A stretch of DNA of 64,000 bases from Bacteroidales bacterium (GCA_017427985.1 JAFRRS010000022.1:109935-173934); one strand, 5' to 3'; positions 36,411-48,574 are shown, counted from the first letter of the stretch. Translations and numbers: made by a program. Notes: a model not told the origin generated them from the sequence alone.

Positions 36411-36748
36411 CCGAAAGGCGATTGTCGCGGGCAGACGATGAGTCTGCGTGAGGAAAGTCGGGACAGCTCAGAGCACCATACTTCCTAACGGGAAGGCGCC
36501 GGAGACGGCGACAGCAAGTGCCACAGAAAACTACCGCCCGCAAGGGTAAGGGTGAAAACGCGAGGCAAGAGCTCACGCCATGGCATGGTGACATGTGATG
36601 GAGGTAAACCTTATGGGCTGCAAAACCAAATATACCGGCGATTGAAGGTTGCTCGCCTGAGCCGGGAGGGTAGGTTGCTAAAGCCTGACGGCGACGTCAG
36701 GATTAGAGAAATGACAATCATAAACAGAATCCCGCTTATGCCTTTCGT
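36411..36748 (+). ncRNA. rnpB: RNase P RNA (catalytic subunit)
   Basis: This is the ribozyme that trims tRNA 5' leaders. Conserved blocks in order are GAGGAAAGTCGGGAC (bases near 36450), CACAGAAAACTACCGCC, AGGGTGAAAACGCG, GGGTAGGTTGCTAAAGCC and ATTAGAGAAATGAC near the 3' end. The outer helix P1 pairs CGAAAGGC (36412-36419) with GCCTTTCG (36740-36747), which sets both ends. A promoter box lies just upstream and a terminator just downstream, so it is its own transcription unit. Confidence 0.96.
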
Positions 36749-36749
36749 T

Positions 36750-36791
36750 TTTTGCCTTTGGATTTCTCGGAATCCAGAGGCAAAAATTTTA
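36750..36791 (+). terminator. Intrinsic terminator of rnpB
   Basis: TTTGCCTTTGGATT pairs with AATCCAGAGGCAAA around TCTCGG, with one T-G pair in the stem, flanked by T and A runs. Confidence 0.85.
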
Positions 36792-36816
36792 TAATAAATG
36801 TTACCATCTCTCGTTT

Positions 36817-36824
36817 TATTTTTG
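36817..36824 (+). promoter_or_regulatory. -7 promoter box for the TPR/outer-membrane operon
   Basis: TATTTTTG lies 25 bases before the ATG at 36849. Confidence 0.65.
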
Positions 36825-36848
36825 TAAATTCGCAAAAAATTTTTCTTT

Positions 36849-39800
36849 ATGTCGGGTAACAAAAAAATAATTGCTTTAATACTATCTATATTTGTTGTAA
36901 CAGCTTCATTATCAGCGCAGAAGCGGTTGGATGACTATGAGCCTGAGGCTATCTTCCTTGAGGCGAAGACTTTGTTCGACAATGAGAATTACGCCTCGGC
37001 GGCGGAGCTTTTCCACAAGTATCTTAAACTTGCCGAAGATGAGAGTGCACAAAAGACAGTGGAAGCCAAGTTTTACGAGGCTGCATGCTCTTCGTATATC
37101 GGCGCAGGCGAGCAACAGCTGATGCTTTTCTCGAAAGAGAACCCGACAAGCACTTTCGCCCCGAAAGCCGATTTCCTCTATGCCAACATGCTTTTCAAAA
37201 ACAAGAAATACCGCGACGCTATTAAGAAATACGAGGCGATAGATGACGAATGCCTGACAGAACAGGAAAAAGCGGAGTTTTATTTCAAGAAAGGTCTCGC
37301 ATATTACCAGACGAATAATGTTGAAAAAGCGGCACCTTTATTTTACAAAGCGGCATTTATTGAAAGTCCTTACAAAGATGATGCCCGTTATTATTATGCT
37401 CATATTCAATATGTTAACAAGAAATATGACGATGCGAGATTCCATTTCAAGAAGATTGAGAGAGTGCCAAAATACAAGGATGTGGTGCCTCTTTACCTGA
37501 TGCAGATTGATTATGTGGACGGAAAATACACCTCGGTGACCCAGGATGCAGACAGGATTCTTGCCAGCCAGTCGGGGCAGCGCAAGTCGGATCTCGCATT
37601 GCTAATCGCAGAGTCATGGTACCAGCAGAATGATTACAACATGGCGCTTTATTATTTCGACATCGCCCGAATGAGCACACGCCGCTCGTTCCCTCGCGAG
37701 GTGGAGTTCAGAATCGGCTTCTGCAAGATGAAGAAAAACGATTTCAACGACGCCATCGTCAATTTCCAGAACGTGACGAAGAAAAACAGCACCGACGAAC
37801 TCGCGCAGCACGCCTCGTATTATCTCGCGCAGTGCTACATGAAGACGAATCAGGAGAAGTTTGCGCGCAATGCCTATCTCACGGCTTACAAAGACGACTT
37901 CGACCATGAGATGAGCGAGGACGCTTTGTTTAACTACGCCAAACTGAGCTTCATCAGCGGTGTCGACCCGTTTAACGAGGCTGTGACGCAACTGGAAGAT
38001 TACATCGACAAAAACCCGAACTCGCCGCGTAAGGACGAGGCTCGTCTCATGATAATTCATCTCTACCTCAATTCAAAAGACAGTGGCAAAGCCATCAAGG
38101 CATTGGAGAAATATCCTGAGATGAGCAGCGAGATGGAACAGATTTATGCGCAGTTGACGTATAACCTTGGCACTGAGAATTATGCAGCAGGCAATTATGA
38201 CAACGCAATAAGCAACTTCTCGAAGACCATCAACAACAGGCAGGCGGCGCCGAAGCTGAAAGCTGAGGCGTGCTATTGGCTCGCTGACAGCTATATGCAG
38301 AAAAAAGACAACGCCAACGCTGAGAAATACTTTGCGGCGTTTTTGAAGTCGGAAGGCTCAGGACAGACAGATTTACCTTCGTTCGCTTATTATAACATGG
38401 GTTATATCTCATATTCGAAAGGCAATTTCCCAGCGGCGGTGAAGAATTTCAGCTATTTCATCAACATGACGAAAGGCGACAAGGAATATGAGGCGGACGC
38501 ATGGATGCGAGTCGGCGACTGCTATTTCATGGAACGCAACTACCAGAAAGCCATCATCGGATATGAAAACGCGGTGAAACTCAACAAACGCAATGGCGAT
38601 TACGCCTTATTCCAGCAGGGAATGGGTCACGGCGCTCTCGGTGACATGAACGCAAAGGTGAATTGCATGAACGAGCTGACAAAACAATACACCACGTCGT
38701 CGTTCTACGACAGGGCTTTGTATGAAACGGGCATGGCGCATCTTAGCACCAACGACGAACGTTCCGCGATAGCGGCGTTCAGCCGTCTTGTCAACGAACG
38801 CCCGAGGTCGACGTTTGCACGCCAGGGTCAGATGAAAATCGGAATGCTTTATTACAACAACAACCAGTATGACGAGGCTCTGACAAATCTTAAGAGAGTC
38901 GTCGACGAATACCAGAATACGGAAGAGTCGCGTGAGGCGCTGAATATCATCAGAAACATCTACATGGAGACAAACAGAACCAGCGAGTTCTTCAAATACG
39001 CCGACGAAAACGGAATCGCAACGAGCGTGACGGAACAGGATTCAATCTCGTTTGCTACAGCGGAGAATTTCTTCCAGCAAGGACAATATGAAAATGCCTT
39101 GAGCGCGGTTGAACAATATATCAAGAATTTCCCGAAAGGGGCTTATCTGTTGAAAATCAACTATTACGGATTGACATCGCTTGAAAAACTCGGAAGGGCA
39201 GGCGAGACGAGACCTTATCTTGAAACGATAATTTCGATGCCTGACAACGACTATACCGACAATGCATTGCTCAAAATTGCCAATATGGAAAAATCCGAGA
39301 ACGAGCTGGAGAAGGCGAAGGGTTATTATCAGAGACTTGCAAATATCACTGAAAACCAGAAGCTTAAGATGCAGGCGTTGGAGGGCGTTATGGATTGTGA
39401 CTTCAAGCTTGAAGATTATGACGGCGCCATTGAGAACGGCAATATGCTCGCGGGAATGCAGGATTTGTCGCAAAACAAGCGTAATTTCGTGAATTATGTC
39501 GTGGGAGTGTCGCTGTTTAAGAAAAACGACTACGTGTCGGCATTGCCGAAATTAGAGCAGTGCTCGCTGAAAGACAGGACGGAGATGGGCGCTGAGGCTG
39601 CGTATTACGTGGTGCTTTCAAACTGGAAACTCGGCAAGCTCAACGACACGGAAGAGAAGGTGTTCTACATTTCCGACAACTTCGGCGCGTTCAGCTATTA
39701 CGTGGCGATGTCGTTCGTGACTTTGAGCGACGTTTATGTGGAGAAGGACAATGTTTTCCAGGCGAAAGAGACGTTGAAAAGCATAATCGAAAACTATCCT

Positions 39801-39884
39801 GGAGGCGAGCCAAAGACTCTTGCTGAGAAGAAACTTGCGGATATCGAAAGAAATGAAACTAAAAATGAGGAGGATGCGGAATGA
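36849..39884 (+). CDS. Large tetratricopeptide-repeat protein, exported
   Basis: This 1011-residue protein has an N-terminal signal sequence (about 1-24, ending SLSAQ). Most of the length is TPR-type helical repeats, for example YASAAELFHKYLKLAEDE, YDNAISNFSKTI, YQKAIIGYENAVKL and YDEALTNLKRVVDEY. Some resemble the BamD/YbgF outer-membrane-lipoprotein TPRs. It is probably a periplasmic scaffold. Its stop overlaps the next gene (ATGA), which encodes an outer-membrane barrel, so the two likely work together at the outer membrane. The precise role is unknown. Confidence 0.82.
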   Translation: MSGNKKIIALILSIFVVTASLSAQKRLDDYEPEAIFLEAKTLFDNENYASAAELFHKYLKLAEDESAQKTVEAKFYEAACSSYIGAGEQQLMLFSKENPTSTFAPKADFLYANMLFKNKKYRDAIKKYEAIDDECLTEQEKAEFYFKKGLAYYQTNNVEKAAPLFYKAAFIESPYKDDARYYYAHIQYVNKKYDDARFHFKKIERVPKYKDVVPLYLMQIDYVDGKYTSVTQDADRILASQSGQRKSDLALLIAESWYQQNDYNMALYYFDIARMSTRRSFPREVEFRIGFCKMKKNDFNDAIVNFQNVTKKNSTDELAQHASYYLAQCYMKTNQEKFARNAYLTAYKDDFDHEMSEDALFNYAKLSFISGVDPFNEAVTQLEDYIDKNPNSPRKDEARLMIIHLYLNSKDSGKAIKALEKYPEMSSEMEQIYAQLTYNLGTENYAAGNYDNAISNFSKTINNRQAAPKLKAEACYWLADSYMQKKDNANAEKYFAAFLKSEGSGQTDLPSFAYYNMGYISYSKGNFPAAVKNFSYFINMTKGDKEYEADAWMRVGDCYFMERNYQKAIIGYENAVKLNKRNGDYALFQQGMGHGALGDMNAKVNCMNELTKQYTTSSFYDRALYETGMAHLSTNDERSAIAAFSRLVNERPRSTFARQGQMKIGMLYYNNNQYDEALTNLKRVVDEYQNTEESREALNIIRNIYMETNRTSEFFKYADENGIATSVTEQDSISFATAENFFQQGQYENALSAVEQYIKNFPKGAYLLKINYYGLTSLEKLGRAGETRPYLETIISMPDNDYTDNALLKIANMEKSENELEKAKGYYQRLANITENQKLKMQALEGVMDCDFKLEDYDGAIENGNMLAGMQDLSQNKRNFVNYVVGVSLFKKNDYVSALPKLEQCSLKDRTEMGAEAAYYVVLSNWKLGKLNDTEEKVFYISDNFGAFSYYVAMSFVTLSDVYVEKDNVFQAKETLKSIIENYPGGEPKTLAEKKLADIERNETKNEEDAE

Positions 39885-41572
39885 AAAATAAATCATTGAT
39901 AATAAGTGCGTTGTTGTTATTCGTCGGCTTTTCTGCCAATGCTCAGTCGCATAACGAGCAGGTGACGGTGGAAAGCTCATACCGCCCTCAGATCAAGCGT
40001 TCCGAGCGTTTGCTGAAGACGCCGGAAGTGCCTGAAAACGAGTTCGACATCCCTGCATATAAAGTCAATGCGAAGGATTTCAACTACAATTACAAAATGG
40101 ATGTTGAGACGATGAGCGCGGTCAGCTATAAGGCGGACTACGGCGTGGAAGGCAAGGACAATTTCCTGAAAGCCGCCATCGGAACGAATCTCTCGCCGGT
40201 GTTCCTGTTCCGTCATTACTCCGATTTGTCGAGAAACATGAGCCTTGGCGTGGGAGTGAAGCATTATTCGTCGTGGCTCGAAATGAACGACTATAAAAAG
40301 TCGTCGTTCATGAATAACAACTTTAACGTGATGGCTGTCAACAAGTTCAAGAGAGGGCAGCTGCGTTCTTTTGTCGATTACAAATACGACATGTACCATC
40401 TGCGCGCTTACGAGGGTGAAAATCCGCACGGACGTAACATCCATTCTCTGAATCTTGGCGCGAAATGGCTTGCGAGCGGTTCGAGCTACCGTAACCTTTA
40501 CAATGAAATCGGCGGTGATTATCGTACCACGTGGATTATGGGCGGCACCAGGGAGAACCAGTTCAACGCGAATGTTTATCTGGCTTACTCCGACAACTGG
40601 ATCAGTGACAAGAATGTCAACGACTTGCAGACTTTTGCGGCTGATGTGGAGTTGAATTACAACAACATTTATCAGGGGCAGATGCTTTTTGCGGTGAATC
40701 CGTATTTTACGATGAGCGGCGATTTCTATCATCTCCATGTCGGCGCCCGCATCGACTTCAAGACTGGCGACAATGTGGGGCTTTATCCTGACGTTTGGGG
40801 CAGTGTTTTTGTGCTAGACAACGTGCTTGAATTTTATGCAAAGTTTGGCGGCAGAACGAAAATCAACACTTTTGCCGATATCGTGTCCGAGAATCCTTTT
40901 GTGACGACGAATTTCTCGAATTTCGGCGAATTCGGCTACGAGAAGACCAAAATTGACTTCCAGGGTGGTGTCAAGGCTAAGATTGCCAACAATATAGATG
41001 CGCATATTGGTGTACGTTACCGTGATATCAAAAACAGCGTGTTCTTTGTTCCGGACTATGATTTTTATGCCTCTTACGATGAAGATGAGGCGATTTATCA
41101 TCTTGAGACTTTTGATTTGATTTTCCAGGATTGGGATGTTGTGAGTTTTCTTGCCGATGTGCGTTGGAAAGCAATGGAAAAACTGAATTTTGCAGCGGAT
41201 TTTTCATTTAACAGCTTCACGACACATCCGGTGATGCAAGACCTGGCTCCAGAAGAGGAATATCTTTACGGAAAAGCTTGGTACAAACCGACATTTACCG
41301 TTACTTTGCGGGGGGATTACCAGCTTGCCGAGGCCTGGAAACTCAATGCCGCCATGAAGGTGTTGGGCAGACGTTGGGCTGTGACGACCGACAAGAGGGA
41401 GGTGCGTTTCGGACCTGCCTACGACATACAGCTTGGCGCAGATTATCAGATCAAGGACGATTTCACGGCTTTCATTGAAATTCACAACCTTATCCACGAC
41501 AAATACAAGCTTTATTACGACTATCCGAGCCTTGGTTTTGAGGCTTTCGTCGGTATAAAATACCGCTTCTGA
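39881..41572 (+). CDS. Outer-membrane beta-barrel protein (TonB-receptor-like, no plug)
   Basis: This 563-residue protein has a signal peptide ending SANAQ. The early segment SSYRPQIKRSERLLKTP is a conserved-looking linker, and the rest is alternating strands ending GFEAFVGIKYRF with a terminal aromatic, typical of outer-membrane barrels. There is no recognisable plug domain or TonB box, so it is not a classical receptor. It is coupled by a four-base overlap to the TPR gene. Function is unknown. Confidence 0.75.
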   Translation: MKNKSLIISALLLFVGFSANAQSHNEQVTVESSYRPQIKRSERLLKTPEVPENEFDIPAYKVNAKDFNYNYKMDVETMSAVSYKADYGVEGKDNFLKAAIGTNLSPVFLFRHYSDLSRNMSLGVGVKHYSSWLEMNDYKKSSFMNNNFNVMAVNKFKRGQLRSFVDYKYDMYHLRAYEGENPHGRNIHSLNLGAKWLASGSSYRNLYNEIGGDYRTTWIMGGTRENQFNANVYLAYSDNWISDKNVNDLQTFAADVELNYNNIYQGQMLFAVNPYFTMSGDFYHLHVGARIDFKTGDNVGLYPDVWGSVFVLDNVLEFYAKFGGRTKINTFADIVSENPFVTTNFSNFGEFGYEKTKIDFQGGVKAKIANNIDAHIGVRYRDIKNSVFFVPDYDFYASYDEDEAIYHLETFDLIFQDWDVVSFLADVRWKAMEKLNFAADFSFNSFTTHPVMQDLAPEEEYLYGKAWYKPTFTVTLRGDYQLAEAWKLNAAMKVLGRRWAVTTDKREVRFGPAYDIQLGADYQIKDDFTAFIEIHNLIHDKYKLYYDYPSLGFEAFVGIKYRF

Positions 41573-41655
41573 AATTTTTCTTAAAACGACGTTTTTTTGG
41601 GCAAAAAAAGCTAAAAATACGTCATTTTTTTTATTGTTATTTCAAAGAAATTTCT

Positions 41656-41663
41656 TACCTTTG
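41656..41663 (+). promoter_or_regulatory. -7 promoter box for gyrB
   Basis: TACCTTTG, with a TTG at 41634-41636 at -33 spacing. The ATG is 49 bases downstream. Confidence 0.7.
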
Positions 41664-41708
41664 CATGGTTTTAGAAAATTGAAATAATAATTGAAAGAAT
41701 ATAGTTAA

Positions 41709-43664
<1,956 letters not shown>

Positions 43665-43675
43665 AATTTATTGTT

Positions 43676-44287
43676 ATGGATAACAAACTTGATATTTTAA
43701 CAAAAAAAATCTACGAACAAGGTGTCGAAAAGGCTAATCACGACGCTGTTGAAATCGTGGAAAACGCCAAGAAAGAGGCCGAGAAGATTCTCAACGACGC
43801 AAAAGCTGAGGCTGAAAGCATTGTAAATCAGGCCAATAAAGAGGCTGAGGAACTCAAGACTAAAGTCAACGCCGACGTGAAGATGGCAGCGACACAGAGC
43901 ATCGCCGTCACAAAGCAGGAGATTGAGAAGATGGTGGTGACTAGCGCCGCAGAACAGGGCGTGAAAGCCAATCTCACCTCCGCCGATTTCGTCAAGGAAC
44001 TGGTGAAAGACATCGTGAAGGCGTTCAACCCTGACAACGCTTCACCGGTAGCATTGGATCTCATACTGCCTGAGGCTATGAAAGCCGAGGTCGAGCCTTT
44101 CGTGAAAAATGAAATCAGCAAGATGTTCAAGAGCGAGGTCAACGTGAGCTTTAACAAGAAACTCGGCGGCGGCTTCAAAGTGGCTCCAAAAGACGGCGGC
44201 TACGTCATCCAGTTTACCGACGATGAGTTCATGCAACTCATTGCCAATTACCTGCGTCCGGCAACAAAGAAAATCCTCTTCGGCTGA
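43676..44287 (+). CDS. V/A-type ATPase subunit E
   Basis: In this 203-residue peripheral-stalk subunit, the long N-terminal helix is rich in Ala, Glu and Lys (AVEIVENAKKEAEKILNDAK and onward, about residues 20-85). The C-terminal globular part has LGGGFKVAPKDGGYVIQFTD. It links the catalytic head to subunit I. It is the first gene of the operon. The DUF2764 gene begins at its last base (TGATGG). Confidence 0.88.
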   Translation: MDNKLDILTKKIYEQGVEKANHDAVEIVENAKKEAEKILNDAKAEAESIVNQANKEAEELKTKVNADVKMAATQSIAVTKQEIEKMVVTSAAEQGVKANLTSADFVKELVKDIVKAFNPDNASPVALDLILPEAMKAEVEPFVKNEISKMFKSEVNVSFNKKLGGGFKVAPKDGGYVIQFTDDEFMQLIANYLRPATKKILFG

Positions 44288-44877
44288 TGGATAACTACGT
44301 CTATATAGTGGCGAGTCTGCCAGAGCTGACAGCTGGTTTCGAGAACACGAACTTCGACTACGCTGCCACGAAGGAGTCAATTATGGAGCTTCTTTCAGAG
44401 AAAGACCAGCAACTTGTTGAGCTTTTTGAAGAAGGCTTCAATGAGGAGACTCTGGGTGCGGATTTTTATGCAAAGGCAGCTGAAAGCAAGAACCGTTTCA
44501 TCCGCGAATATTTCGACTTCGACGGCAGGTTGCGCAACATGAAGGTGGCGTATCTCGCAAAGCGTCTTGGAAAGCAAGGCGACGATTACTTTGTTGGTAT
44601 GCCTGAGGCCGATTTCGAGGAGGAAAGCCAGATCAAGGAAATCCTTGCCAATGCCGACTTCGTGCTTCGCGAGCAGAAGATTGACGAGCTGAAATGGGAG
44701 AAGGCAAGCGACATCGCCCGATTGGATTATTTCAACATGAACACAATCCTTGCGTTTCTTGCAAAAGCCAAGACTGTCCAGCGTTGGGCGGAGCTTGACA
44801 AGGAAAAAGGCGAGGAGATGTTCAGGAAGTTGGTGAAGGAGGTTCGCGGAACCTTCGCGGGAGTAAAAAGAAAATAA
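44287..44877 (+). CDS. DUF2764 family protein, V-ATPase-associated (possible subunit C equivalent)
   Basis: This 196-residue helical protein starts MDNYVYIVASLPELTAGFEN and contains YFDFDGRLRNMKVAYLAKRL, the DUF2764 signature found in Bacteroidota V-ATPase operons. It lies between subunits E and A, where thermophilic A/V-ATPase operons carry subunits C and F. Neither C nor F is otherwise present, so it may be a shortened C (central-stalk socket). That role is inference. Confidence 0.85.
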   Translation: MDNYVYIVASLPELTAGFENTNFDYAATKESIMELLSEKDQQLVELFEEGFNEETLGADFYAKAAESKNRFIREYFDFDGRLRNMKVAYLAKRLGKQGDDYFVGMPEADFEEESQIKEILANADFVLREQKIDELKWEKASDIARLDYFNMNTILAFLAKAKTVQRWAELDKEKGEEMFRKLVKEVRGTFAGVKRK

Positions 44878-44892
44878 AAAATACCATATAAT

Positions 44893-46638
44893 ATGACAAC
44901 AGGAAAAGTTACAGGAATCATTGCAAACCTCGTCACCGTGGAGGTGAACGGCCCTGTGGCACAGAATGAAATCTGCCTCATCGACCTCAACGGGGTCAAG
45001 ATGATGGCGGAAGTCATCAAGGTGAACGGCAACAAGGCGTCGGTGCAGGTGTATGAGAGCACCCGCGGACTGACGATAGGCTGCCCGGTGGAATTCAAGG
45101 GCTACATGCTTGAAGCCACACTCGGACCTGGTCTGCTTTCGAGCAACTACGACGGTCTGCAGAACAACCTTGCCACCATGGAAGACGTCTTCCTGAAACG
45201 TGGCGAATACACCAAGCCGCTGGACGAGGAGAAGCTTTGGGATTTCACGCCTTTGGCAAAGGCTGGCGACCAAGTCGTCGCTTCCGACTGGCTCGGCGAG
45301 GTGAAGGAAGGCTGGCTGCCTCATAAAATCATGGTGCCGTTCGCGTTCGAAGGAACTTACACCGTGAAAAAGGTGGCGGATGCAGGACAATACAAAATCA
45401 CAGACACCATCGCAGTCTTGACAAACGCCGACGGCGAAGACGTGAACGTCACGATGATGCAGAAATGGCCTGTCAAGGTCGCTATCGGCGGCTACGTCGA
45501 GAAACCGCGCCCGTTCAAGGTGATGGAGACAGGCGTGCGCACCATCGACACGCTGAACCCCATCGCGGAAGGCGGCACGGGCTTCATCCCGGGACCTTTC
45601 GGATGCGGCAAGACAGTGCTTCAACACGCCCTCGCTGAACAAGCCGACGCCGACGTCATCATCATGGCGGCATGCGGTGAGCGTGCTAACGAGGTGGTGG
45701 AGATATTCACGGAATTTCCGGAACTTAAAGATAAACACACTGGTCGTTCATTGATGGAACGTACCATCATCATCTGCAACACTTCAAACATGCCGGTGGC
45801 TGCCCGTGAGGCGTCAGTTTACACCGCCATGACCCTTGGCGAATACTACCGCGCCATGGGAATGAAGGTGTTGTTGCTTGCCGACTCGACTTCACGTTGG
45901 GCTCAAGCATTGCGTGAGATGAGTAACCGTCTGGAAGAGCTTCCAGGTCAGGACGGCTTCCCTGTCGACCTCTCGGCAATCATCTCAAGCTTCTATGCCA
46001 GAGCGGGTTACGTGAAACTCAACAACGGCGCAAGCGGTTCGATCACTTTCATCGGAACAGTTTCACCTGCTGGCGGTAACTTGAAGGAGCCTGTCACCGA
46101 GTCGACAAAGAAAGCTGCGCGTTGCTTCTACGGACTTTCGCAGAACCGCGCCGACAAGAAACGTTATCCGGCAGTCGACCCAGTAGATTCTTATTCAAAA
46201 TATCTCGAATATCCTGAAATTGTTGAGTATTTGGATAACAAAATCGAAAAAGGCTGGGTCGATAAAGTCATCAAGACGAAATATGTTATCCGCAAAGGTA
46301 AAGACGCTTACGAACAGATCAACATCTTGGGCGACGATGGTGTGCCGATGTCATATCATGAGCAGTATTGGAAATCGGAACTTGTTGATTTTGTAATACT
46401 TCAGCAAGATGCTTTCGACGAAATCGACAGCTCGACGCCATTGGAGCGTCAGAAATTCATGCTTGATTTGATTCTTGAAATATGCGACCGTTCATTCAAA
46501 TTCGACAACTTCGAGGAATGCACCACGTATTTCAAGGGCTTGATTAACATCTGCCGTCAGATGAACTATTCGGAATACAAGTCGGAGCAATTTGAAAAAT
46601 ATTTTGGACAGTTAAAGGAGGAACTTAAACATGAGTGA
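44893..46638 (+). CDS. V/A-type ATPase catalytic subunit A
   Basis: This 581-residue catalytic subunit of the V1/A1 head has the P-loop GPFGCGKTVLQ near residue 235, GERANEVVEIFTEFPEL and LLADSTSRWAQALREMSNRL. The non-homologous insert typical of V-type A subunits precedes the P-loop. It ends eight bases inside the subunit B gene. It interconverts ATP and an ion gradient. Confidence 0.95.
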   Translation: MTTGKVTGIIANLVTVEVNGPVAQNEICLIDLNGVKMMAEVIKVNGNKASVQVYESTRGLTIGCPVEFKGYMLEATLGPGLLSSNYDGLQNNLATMEDVFLKRGEYTKPLDEEKLWDFTPLAKAGDQVVASDWLGEVKEGWLPHKIMVPFAFEGTYTVKKVADAGQYKITDTIAVLTNADGEDVNVTMMQKWPVKVAIGGYVEKPRPFKVMETGVRTIDTLNPIAEGGTGFIPGPFGCGKTVLQHALAEQADADVIIMAACGERANEVVEIFTEFPELKDKHTGRSLMERTIIICNTSNMPVAAREASVYTAMTLGEYYRAMGMKVLLLADSTSRWAQALREMSNRLEELPGQDGFPVDLSAIISSFYARAGYVKLNNGASGSITFIGTVSPAGGNLKEPVTESTKKAARCFYGLSQNRADKKRYPAVDPVDSYSKYLEYPEIVEYLDNKIEKGWVDKVIKTKYVIRKGKDAYEQINILGDDGVPMSYHEQYWKSELVDFVILQQDAFDEIDSSTPLERQKFMLDLILEICDRSFKFDNFEECTTYFKGLINICRQMNYSEYKSEQFEKYFGQLKEELKHE

Positions 46639-47953
46639 GAAAGCCTTTCAACGCATATATACTAAGCTGACCGCCATCACCAAGGCGACGGTAAGTCTTG
46701 AGGCTCAAGGAGTTGCAAATGATGAGCTGGCTATCGTGGCAGGTCGTCTGGCACAAGTCGTGAAAATCAAGGACAAGAACGTGACGCTGCAGGTGTTCGG
46801 CGGCACTGAGGACATCCCAACCAATGCCGAAGTGACTTTCTTTGGCGAGCCGCCGTCACTGAACGTGAGCGACGACCTCGCGGGACGTTTCTTCAACGCC
46901 TATGGTGAGCCTATCGATGGCGGTCCTGCCGTGGAAGGCGAGAAACGCCAGATTGGCGGTCCTTCCGTGAACCCTTACAAACGTCGTCAGCCTTCACAGC
47001 TGATTCCTACAGGTATCGCGGGCATCGACTTGAACAACACGCTGGTGACAGGTCAGAAGATTCCTTTCTTCGCCAACCCTGACCAGCCATATAACCAGGT
47101 GATGAGCATGGTGGCTCTCCGCGCCGATGTCGATAAGATTATCCTTGGCGGTATGGGTCTGACCAATGACGATTACCTGTTTTTCAAACATGAATTTGAG
47201 AGCGCTGGCGCTTTGCATAAGATCATCAGCTTCGTGAATACCACCGACCAGCCGCCTGTCGAGCGTCTGCTTATCCCAGACATGGCACTGACTGCCGCTG
47301 AGTATTTCGCTGTCGATAAAAACGAGAAAGTGCTTGTGCTTCTTACAGATATGACGCTTTACGCCGACGCTCTGAGTATCGTGTCGAACCGTATGGACCA
47401 GATTCCTTCGAAGGACTCAATGCCTGGCTCGCTTTATTCAGACTTGGCGAAGATTTACGAGAAGGCAGTGCAGCTTCCTGACGGCGGCTCCATCACCATC
47501 ATCGCTGTCACCACTTTGAACGATGGCGATATCACTCACGCTATTCCGGATAACACCGGTTACATCACTGAGGGACAGCTCTTCCTGCGTGCCGACCCGG
47601 ATTCCGGCAAGGTCATCGTTGACCCGTTCCGTTCGCTGTCGCGTCTGAAACAGCTCGTGCAGAACAAGAAGACCCGTGAGGACCACAGCGCCGTGATGAA
47701 CACTTCAGTCCGTCTTTATGCTGATGCAGCCAACGCAAAAACGAAGCTTGAAAACGGCTTCGACTTGAGCGACTACGACCTCCGCTGCCTCGACTACGCC
47801 AAGGAATACGCCACAAGACTTCTGGCAATCGACGTTAATATCCCAATTGACGAGATGCTTGACACCGCATGGGAGCTCTTCGGAAAATATTTCACCAAGG
47901 CCGAGACTGGTCTGAAGGAAAAACTTATTGAGAAGTATTGGAAAGAAAAATAA
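46631..47953 (+). CDS. V/A-type ATPase regulatory subunit B
   Basis: This 440-residue non-catalytic head subunit lacks a P-loop. The usual landmarks are present: GRFFNAYGEPIDGGP, IPTGIAGIDLNNTLVTGQKI, LLTDMTLYADALSIVSNRMD, MPGSLYSDLAKIYEKA and DDVTHAIPD-like DGDITHAIPDNTGYITEGQ. It overlaps subunit A by eight bases and is followed after six bases by subunit D. Confidence 0.95.
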   Translation: MSEKAFQRIYTKLTAITKATVSLEAQGVANDELAIVAGRLAQVVKIKDKNVTLQVFGGTEDIPTNAEVTFFGEPPSLNVSDDLAGRFFNAYGEPIDGGPAVEGEKRQIGGPSVNPYKRRQPSQLIPTGIAGIDLNNTLVTGQKIPFFANPDQPYNQVMSMVALRADVDKIILGGMGLTNDDYLFFKHEFESAGALHKIISFVNTTDQPPVERLLIPDMALTAAEYFAVDKNEKVLVLLTDMTLYADALSIVSNRMDQIPSKDSMPGSLYSDLAKIYEKAVQLPDGGSITIIAVTTLNDGDITHAIPDNTGYITEGQLFLRADPDSGKVIVDPFRSLSRLKQLVQNKKTREDHSAVMNTSVRLYADAANAKTKLENGFDLSDYDLRCLDYAKEYATRLLAIDVNIPIDEMLDTAWELFGKYFTKAETGLKEKLIEKYWKEK

Positions 47954-47959
47954 TGAGTC

Positions 47960-48574
47960 ATGGCAATCAAGTTCCAATATAACAAGACTTCGTTGAATGA
48001 GCTTAACAAGCAGCTCAAGACGCGTACCAGGGCGCTCCCGACGCTGAAAAGCAAGGAGAGTGCGCTGCGCCTTGAGGTGAAGAAAGCCAAGAAACGTTCG
48101 GAGAGTCTTGTCGCGCAACTGGAGACCGAGCTCAAATCGTATGAGTACATGGTCCGCCTTTGGAATGAGTTTGAGCCAGGACTGATTTCTGTGACCGATG
48201 TCAAGCTGAAGACCGTGAAAGTGGCGGGCGTGGCAGTGCCGGCGTTGGAAGAGGTGCTTTATGATGTGAAAGACATCAACCTCTTCACCAAGCCGATGTG
48301 GTATGCCGACGGCGTGCAAATCCTTAAAAACCTGGCGCAGCTGGGTATCGAGTCGGAGATTTACGTTGAGGTGAGTCGGGTTTTGGATTACCAGAGAAAA
48401 AAGACCACTCAGAAAGTAAACCTTTATGAAAAGGTGCAGATTCCTGGCTATAACGAAGCCATACGTAAGATAAAACGATTTATGGAAGACGAGGAGAACC
48501 TCTCCAAAGCTTCGCAGAAGATCGTGAAAAACAAACACATACTTGAAGAAGAGGAGGCAGAGCATGGTAACTGA
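47960..48574 (+). CDS. V/A-type ATPase subunit D (central rotor shaft)
   Basis: This 204-residue protein has a long N-terminal coiled coil (KTSLNELNKQLKTRTRALPT, about 8-80) and a C-terminal helix ending in ESDxDD-like RKIKRFMEDEENLSK, the usual antiparallel shaft. It rotates inside the A3B3 head. Its 3' end overlaps the start of the subunit I gene by 11 bases. Confidence 0.9.
   Translation: MAIKFQYNKTSLNELNKQLKTRTRALPTLKSKESALRLEVKKAKKRSESLVAQLETELKSYEYMVRLWNEFEPGLISVTDVKLKTVKVAGVAVPALEEVLYDVKDINLFTKPMWYADGVQILKNLAQLGIESEIYVEVSRVLDYQRKKTTQKVNLYEKVQIPGYNEAIRKIKRFMEDEENLSKASQKIVKNKHILEEEEAEHGN

Noticed and set aside
36552..36794. 80-aa ORF in the rnpB region
   Set aside because: It falls inside the RNase P RNA, whose conserved blocks and P1 helix explain the sequence.
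44395..45738. Minus-strand ORF of 447 aa
   Set aside because: It spans the DUF2764 and subunit A genes in antisense; His- and Phe-rich with no domain.
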